64,000 nucleotides of DNA from assembly GCA_028554755.1 (NCBI GenBank), contig JAPTOF010000003.1:21202501-21266500 (forward strand), written 5' to 3'. The position numbers and the translations under genes were made by a program. Origin of the DNA: Cordia subcordata (taxonomy: Eukaryota > Streptophyta > Magnoliopsida > Boraginales > Cordiaceae). Of this stretch, positions 58,500 through 64,000 are shown one piece after another (position 1 is the first letter of the stretch; every line of letters starts with the position of its first letter). The notes under the pieces are model-generated. The model saw only the letters and a list, made by a program, of their open reading frames with translations. It was not told where the DNA came from and ran no database searches.

Positions 58500-59349
58500 A
58501 ATTCCCCTACACTTAGACCATGCTTACCCTCAAGCATGAATTTAGTTTAGAACATAAAATCTTTGTGTAGGATTTCCTCAGAATCTTATATGCAACTTCA
58601 AAACACCTTGCTATAGCTCCTTTTCCATGTAATGTCAACTACACACAAATCACACTTGAAAGCATACAACATCAAATTAGTCTTCACAAATCCTTCAACA
58701 ACTCTTTTTTACATCTCAATTGTCCCCACTTCGAACACAATTTGACTTTCAAACAAAGGGTAGTTCAACTTAAAAACCCAATTTTCAACACAAACTCATT
58801 CATCTTTAACAAAATCAAGCATATTGCATAAACAAGCAAATCAAAGTCTTTTCCAAAGCACACAAGCAAAGCTTTGTTTTTCCTTTCCAACAACATTGCA
58901 ATGCTTCAACTCATATCCATCAAAACACAACATCAAAATGCATCTAACGCATGTCTAAAGATACACAGCAAGCAACAATTCATATGCATTCTTTCAAACA
59001 ATGTTAACTTAAACCTATCTCATTGCACTCCAATTTAAACACAAAATTTTAAAAAAATTTAGACCCTTTTTAAATAAGAGACTTTTCAAGCAAAAATCAT
59101 CAATTTTCACAATAACTCCACTTTTTCAAATCCACTACCCTATCTTTGTTGCACCAAGACTCCATCTTACTTTGAGAATACCTCAACCTTCTCACAATAT
59201 AAACTCAAGCACACAATTCATAAAAAAAAAAAAAAAAAACCCTCCACCACAATTTATAGAGATTCAAAGAGGAAAACAAAGGTAAGCCGATGGTTAAAAA
59301 GACAAAGTAAGTACCACCACATGTATAAGCCACCTTAATAGCTTCCAAA

Positions 59350-59705
59350 CACTAAGTAAATGAACTTTGCACCAATTTATAGTTGAAGTGAGATTATATC
59401 AATGCATAGAAGAGAAATCAAAAGTGCTACTAAGATGTGCAATTTTACTCAAAAGCCAAGTTTATGCCAAGTCTCAAGTAGGCGGGAAATTAATTCACTT
59501 AATTCATTCATCAATTCTCAAGTAAATGAACCTTGCACCAATTGGAACACACACAAAATTATAGCTAAAGTGATATTATACCAATGCATACAAGAGAAAT
59601 CAAAAGTGCTGCCAAGATGTGCAATTTTACCTCAAAAGCCAAGTTTGTGCCAAGTCTCCAAGTAGTCGGGAAATTAATTCATTCAATTCATTAATCAAGT
59701 CTCAA
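59350..59705. repeat. 181-bp tandem duplication inside the Gypsy-like element
   Basis: Two units carry CAATGCATA-AAGAGAAATCAAAAGTGCT (starting 59400 and 59581) and CAAGTCTC-AAGTAG-CGGGAAATT. Slight divergence between units. Confidence 0.8.
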
Positions 59706-60244
59706 TTCATATCACAAATTTTCAACATAATTTCATGGCCCCATTTTGGGTTGACCTTTTGGAGCAAGAATTTCTTTTAACTAGTGCTTAGTACCACTTG
59801 GCTTTCGAGGTATCTCGTGTAGGGGGCTTTCAAGGTATACCAGGTTTTAAAACCTTTTTGGTTGTTGACCCCATGCGTACCATACTTGCTGGGGATACCA
59901 AGGCTCGAAACCTCACCACCCTTAAGTGCAACTGGCAATGGTGCCAAGAGATTCAAAACTCAATTTTAGACAACATTCAGCATTTAATCCATATTAGCAC
60001 AAGACAAGAGATGAATTTTCAAACCTAGCATCCTCAATCCAAGGTGCTCACTTTTTTCACAATTTTATCACAAAAATAAACGAAGGCAAGAACCCATCAA
60101 ACTCTAGCTATGAATTGTTGTCCAAATTAAGAGCAAGCAAACATTTAATCCCAAGTAAAGATTAAGGCAAGGTTCAAACACTTTCACATTTTAGGCAACT
60201 ATTGAAAGCAACAAAATACAATGGGGATGGATTTATAGCATATA

Positions 60245-60713
60245 CCAACTTATTGAATTTTTCTTCAATCAAAGGTAGAATAATATGCTAAGTGTTTTTG
60301 AAGAATATAAAGGAAAAATATCTAACTTAGAAGTTCCTTCAGATAAGTAAACTCTTAAATTTAGAATAAGGAAAATTTCCCATAATACAATCCTAGTCAA
60401 AATAAAACTCTTCCAAAATAATATCTTTCCTGTTAGGTTTAACATGAACTTTTGGCCTATAACTTCTACATCTTCCAACTTGGTCAAAATGATCAATCCC
60501 ATGCAAAACTTAGAGTGTGGTTATGCCTAAGGTGGCGACACTCGTTAACAGCTTCTATCATGTCCAACAGCTCCCTAAATCTATATATATCGCATCCATC
60601 TTCTTTTCCAAACGCATTATGTTAAAACACACAAATAACCGCAAATAGAAGGCATCTAATTCCAAAATCAAGCACAAATTATCATGGATTCAATGTATAT
60701 TATGGACTTATCA
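60245..60713 (-). repeat. Partial 5' LTR of the Gypsy-like element
   Basis: Matches 58135-58499 with an extra ~110 bp near 60470-60600 not seen in the other LTR. Confidence 0.65.
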
Positions 60714-60984
60714 TTATACGAGTAAAGACTCTAAAATCAAGTACTTAAAGTTATTTATGTGCACGTGTAAAATACGAGTCTTTAAAACTTTTTGCATAAT
60801 AGTAAATAAAAGAAATGCTCCATAGATCTTTAGGATTCCATGAGGGTTGAGATGATTAGGTTGGAAATGAAATAATGTCTAAGACATGTCAAGATATTTC
60901 AAAATGTTATTTTTATGCATACAAAAACAGATTGATTTTTTAAACCATACAAAAAAAATTGAATCTAAACCAATTATATAGGTA

Positions 60985-61225
60985 TAGATTGTATCCTTTT
61001 TGTTGGGTATCCTCTCTTGGATCGTTTGATTTGACTTATTCTCTAACTCTTCTAGTTTCTATCGCATATATAGAGCATGCATTTTTCAGCTATAGACAAG
61101 ATTTTGTAGCAAAATGGAAGATGATTTTCGTACAAAACTTTGAGAAAGAGATTTTTGAAATTATTGACTTTGACTTAGTCATTAGTGAATTTGACAAAAT
61201 GAAACAGGTAGAACGCAATTTATGA
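60985..61225 (+). pseudogene. hAT transposase C-terminal (dimerisation) remnant
   Basis: One frame reads LTLLVSIAYIEHAFFSY, then FEKEIFEIIDFDLVISEFDKM to a stop. Spacing and residues resemble the hAT dimerisation region (LTLPVSTA..ERAFS followed by IEKEIF...F..MK), from memory of the family. It lies at the right end of copy B, with a trace at the end of copy A. Confidence 0.5.
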
Positions 61226-61349
61226 TGATTAATGTATGTAGGGTTTGGCCAGTATCTATTGGTACCATATTCGTATATGGTACTCCTGCTAGTAAGAAAA
61301 TGAGACCAAGATAAAGCGTGTGACAGATAAGCCTTGAGGTAAAAGAGTT

Positions 61350-61540
61350 TGAGGGGCAAGGGCTCTTCATCCCAAGCCCTTTCTCCTTGATGTATTCATT
61401 TTGTTCATAGTGGAATTCTTTTGTCTGTTCGTGGATGCAGGCATAATACCAAACCACGTTAAATATGTGTATCCATTGCGTTATCTTTCTCTAATCAATT
61501 CTTTGTTCCAACACCCTTAATTCTCAACAAACTTATTGAG
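61350..61540 (+). repeat. Possible Copia LTR remnant
   Basis: GTTCGTGGATGCAGGCATAA followed by ACCAAACCACGTTAAATATG resembles a motif common near the 3' end of plant Copia LTRs. No partner or target duplication. Confidence 0.4.
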
Positions 61541-62250
61541 CCCATGTTTAAAGGACTAGACATGCCGATGCGGGTGTGAGAAAACAGACATGGAGAGATT
61601 TCGTTTGTTCGTGATTTGATTCCGCTGGGTTGCTACACAAAAAACGACAACCTACTTCTACTTGGATTGGCGAGGAAAATGGAGTAGCAGTTATTGTCCA
61701 GCTGCTGACGTCAGAGAAGGTTTAAGGATGGTGTTATTGGGAAATTGGCCAGCAGTTTTCGTGGGCTTCACTGTCGCTGTCGAGAATTGGCCGTTGATGG
61801 AGGTGCTTCACCGATGATTGCATTGGGGCCTAGAAGGTGTTGTTCTATTCGATGTCGCACAAAGAATGCCCTGGTGATATCGGTGCAGGCTTATTTGATG
61901 TCGCACAAAGAATACCTTGGTGATATCGGTGCAGGCTTATATGGCCGAAAAAGGAACTGGCAAAAGCTTGCAAGGCGTGTTTTTATGCATTAATGGTGGA
62001 TGACCATTGGAAGCACGAGAGATCGATTAAGGGCGGTTTTGATGGACGTGAGGCACGTCTTAAGACCGACGTGATGCAAGAAAGCTTTTGGTAGCTTTGG
62101 AATGATGTGATGAGACGAGAGACGATACCACTGAAGCAAGGAAAGCGGCGGACCTGGCGGCTTATGACGGACGGTTGCTAACGGGAATGGTGATCGGAGA
62201 ACGCCTTGCTGGAAGTCCGATTGGAGATCAATTTGGAGAGAAAAATACAT
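61541..62250 (+). other. GC-richer retroelement-like debris with 46-bp tandem repeat
   Basis: A frame of 82 codons (61745-61993) is not recognised. It is interrupted by a 46-bp tandem duplication, GATGTCGCACAAAGAATRCC starting at 61851 and 61897. Base composition is higher in G+C than its surroundings. It may be the 5' region of a lost retroelement or a gene fragment. Confidence 0.4.
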
Positions 62251-63418
62251 CATTTTTATGTTTTATTTATTTATTTATTTATTGTTGATTGCTAGTTTTT
62301 GCCGTCATTGTAAGGATAAAATACAGTTTTTTGTAAAATTTAGTTTCATCAAAATTTTGCTTCTAATTGTTTTTTCTATTATACATATTCAATAATTAAA
62401 TTAGATGTTTAAAATAGAAAAGTGGAATTAGAAAATAATTTAATATGGGTAAAAAGTAATAAAGATGAATAATATATACCATATATGGATCTATTATATT
62501 TATTTATTTTTATATATGTATAATAAAGCAGAACCCATTGCACCAAAATGCTGTCATGTGGCGCAATTCAAAGTTTTTGTTTCATCGTTCCAATAATGCC
62601 CCTGTGTATATACAAGTCTTTATTGTCGTAGCTCTAATTACAAAATGATTTCTTTCTTATTTAAAGGCGAACATGTATGATATTTAAATTATTTCTTTTT
62701 TTTAACACTCATTCCACTCAAATTTGTATCTTCAGAGACTTTGTCATTTAATTATTAAATATACTAACATAGTATTTTTTTTCCTTAAATTAAGATGTCC
62801 ATTTTTTCAAAAATATTTTCATTTTTGGTTATACAAAATGAGATTAACAGGTTTTATATTCCATGAATATCATCGTGATTACAGGCACATATCATGTAAT
62901 TTTTATTTTGATTGTGATGTATAAAATAACTATATACGAATAGAAATAAAAATGAGCTTCATCCTAAAATCATATTTTGCTACCATTGGAAAGTTTCAGA
63001 TTTTATTATTTTACTTAATTTATTCAAATAATAGAAATATGTATTATATCACTGAATTGGGTCTGCCATTATGTTCTCCACCACTTGAATATTCATTTCA
63101 TAGCCTTGTATCCCTAACTTTTTCTGTTGCTGACTATAACAAAGTTGAAGCTCTCTTCTTATATGTATTTTCTTCCTAATTTGTTTTTTCATGTGATCCA
63201 TGTTGGCTTAAAATCATATGTATTTTTAACTTTAACTGAGACACTTTGTTATCATTGTCTGTTTTTATTCATTACTTTCCTTCTGCATCCAAAGTGAAAA
63301 GTCAAACTGATAAGGTACATCTGTCAGTTGTTTTTGCAATTTTTTCAAATATATTGTGTGTTCATATTCACTTTAGTTATTTATTCATGAAAATAATGGT
63401 AAAATATATTGCAAATGT

Positions 63419-63450
<32 letters not shown>

Positions 63451-64000
63451 ATCTCAATATGATTATTATATTTTCTTCTGGCGTCCACTGATGTGCATCT
63501 GTCATTCTTCATGTGAGTCATTGGTGTCATGTGAATCTATTTTCCCTTTCCATATGTATTTTCGCCTGAATTTTTTCACGTATTCCATGTTGGGTCATTA
63601 CTTGCATTTTGGATCCGCAAGGTATAATCAAATTGAGAAGGCCCGTGTCAATTTTTTTTTTTTCAATTTTTTCAATTATATTGTGCATTAATAAGGTTAT
63701 AATAGACTGCATATGTTAGCGTTGATACCGGTTATGGTTGCTATGCTATTTTATTTATAAAGTAATACAACTGGAATTTAATTGTTTGTTCTTGTTAGTT
63801 TATTTTCCTTGTAATTTGGTTTTAATCTACGTCATGAATTCATGCTAGTGTATAAGCTAGAATACTTTCTTATTTTACCAGGTTAAATATTTCATCAAAT
63901 TTCTCAATCAATCATTTATACAAATTTACATATACTCCATTAGAGTTTTACTTTGTTATTCCATTATCATAACATCTCATGCTCCTTTTTCCATTTGACC
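62251..64000. other. AT-rich spacer with microsatellite and a short dispersed repeat
   Basis: No gene. A (TA)n run lies at about 63419-63450. Two related blocks (about 63165-63360 and 63545-63690) share TTTTTTCA-GT-ATTCCATGTTGG, a GGTA-AT-step and TTTTTTCAAWTATATTGTG. Confidence 0.5.

Larger units (their letters stand above)
57257..60713 (-). mobile_element. Non-coding LTR element (Gypsy-like), truncated
   Basis: The 1243-bp LTR (57257-58499) ends GGACTTATCA and is followed by AATTCCCCTACACTTAGACC, on the minus strand a polypurine tract AGTGTAGGGGAATT before TGATAAGTCC. The phrase CTTGAGGGTAAGCATG beside it is typical of plant Gypsy elements (from memory). A partial second LTR lies at about 60245-60713. 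TTATA flanks both ends. No gag or pol remains; the primer site and part of the 5' LTR are deleted. Confidence 0.75.
40775..61225. repeat. Segmental duplication, copy B
   Basis: Direct-orientation partner of 2955-29290. It starts with AAACTTTCAATATCAA as copy A does, and runs through the same landmarks to the hAT-transposase trace. It lacks the copy A insertions at 3432-4010, 4724-5993, 12600-12695 and 21024-27926, and has its own at 41792-42220, 53446-54298, 54444-56407 and 57257-60713. Confidence 0.85.

Noticed and set aside
1..64000. CRISPR arrays, bacterial operons, rRNA or convincing tRNA genes
   Set aside because: None seen; tandem repeats here are too long and degenerate for CRISPR and the sequence is a plant nuclear type.

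Overview
This is nuclear DNA from a flowering plant, most likely a eudicot. The evidence is a multi-exon plastid chaperonin gene with a transit-peptide exon, AT-rich intergenic DNA, plant Ty1/copia elements, hAT-type and MITE-like elements and a tRNA-derived SINE. The species cannot be told from the window. Only one conserved host gene is clear: the 5' part of a chloroplast chaperonin-60 alpha-2-like gene (1-1816, minus strand), which runs off the left edge.

The rest is dominated by a large dispersed direct segmental duplication. Copy A runs from about 2.95 to 29.3 kb and copy B from about 40.8 to 61.2 kb. Each copy begins with several kb of AT-rich spacer carrying the same old hAT-type insertion. 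Next comes a promoter-like region with AACGG (mitosis-type, MSA-like) motifs, a short first exon (intact in A, mostly deleted in B) and an array of ~95-bp repeats. Then come tandem units of 1.4-2.3 kb, each holding exon-like modules (a ~60-codon hydrophobic terminal exon, a decayed paralogue of it, and two short coiled-coil-like modules). Each copy ends with long strand-asymmetric polypyrimidine tracts that recur ten times. I cannot assign the gene from which this array derives.

Mobile elements have landed differently in the two copies, so their order can be read. Copy A received a 579-bp hAT-like element (3432-4010), a rearranged TRIM cluster (4724-5993), a SINE (12600-12695, later tandemly duplicated) and a 6.9-kb Copia element (21024-27926) that carries a ~2-kb solo LTR inside its gag. 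Copy B received a MITE (41792-42220), a GC-rich inverted-repeat element (53446-54298), a second solo LTR of the same family (54444-56407) and a non-coding Gypsy-like element (57257-60713).

Between the copies (29.3-40.8 kb) lie a decayed plus-strand Copia element (~30.1-36.2 kb) interrupted by an internally deleted minus-strand Copia (32651-35599), a glycine-cleavage H-protein pseudogene (37177-38050), a Copia gag scrap, a foldback and a long-TIR element (39385-40754). All Copia reading frames seen are broken. The right end (61.2-64 kb) holds retroelement-like debris and AT-rich spacer.

All boundaries and similarities were judged by eye; no alignment or database search was run.
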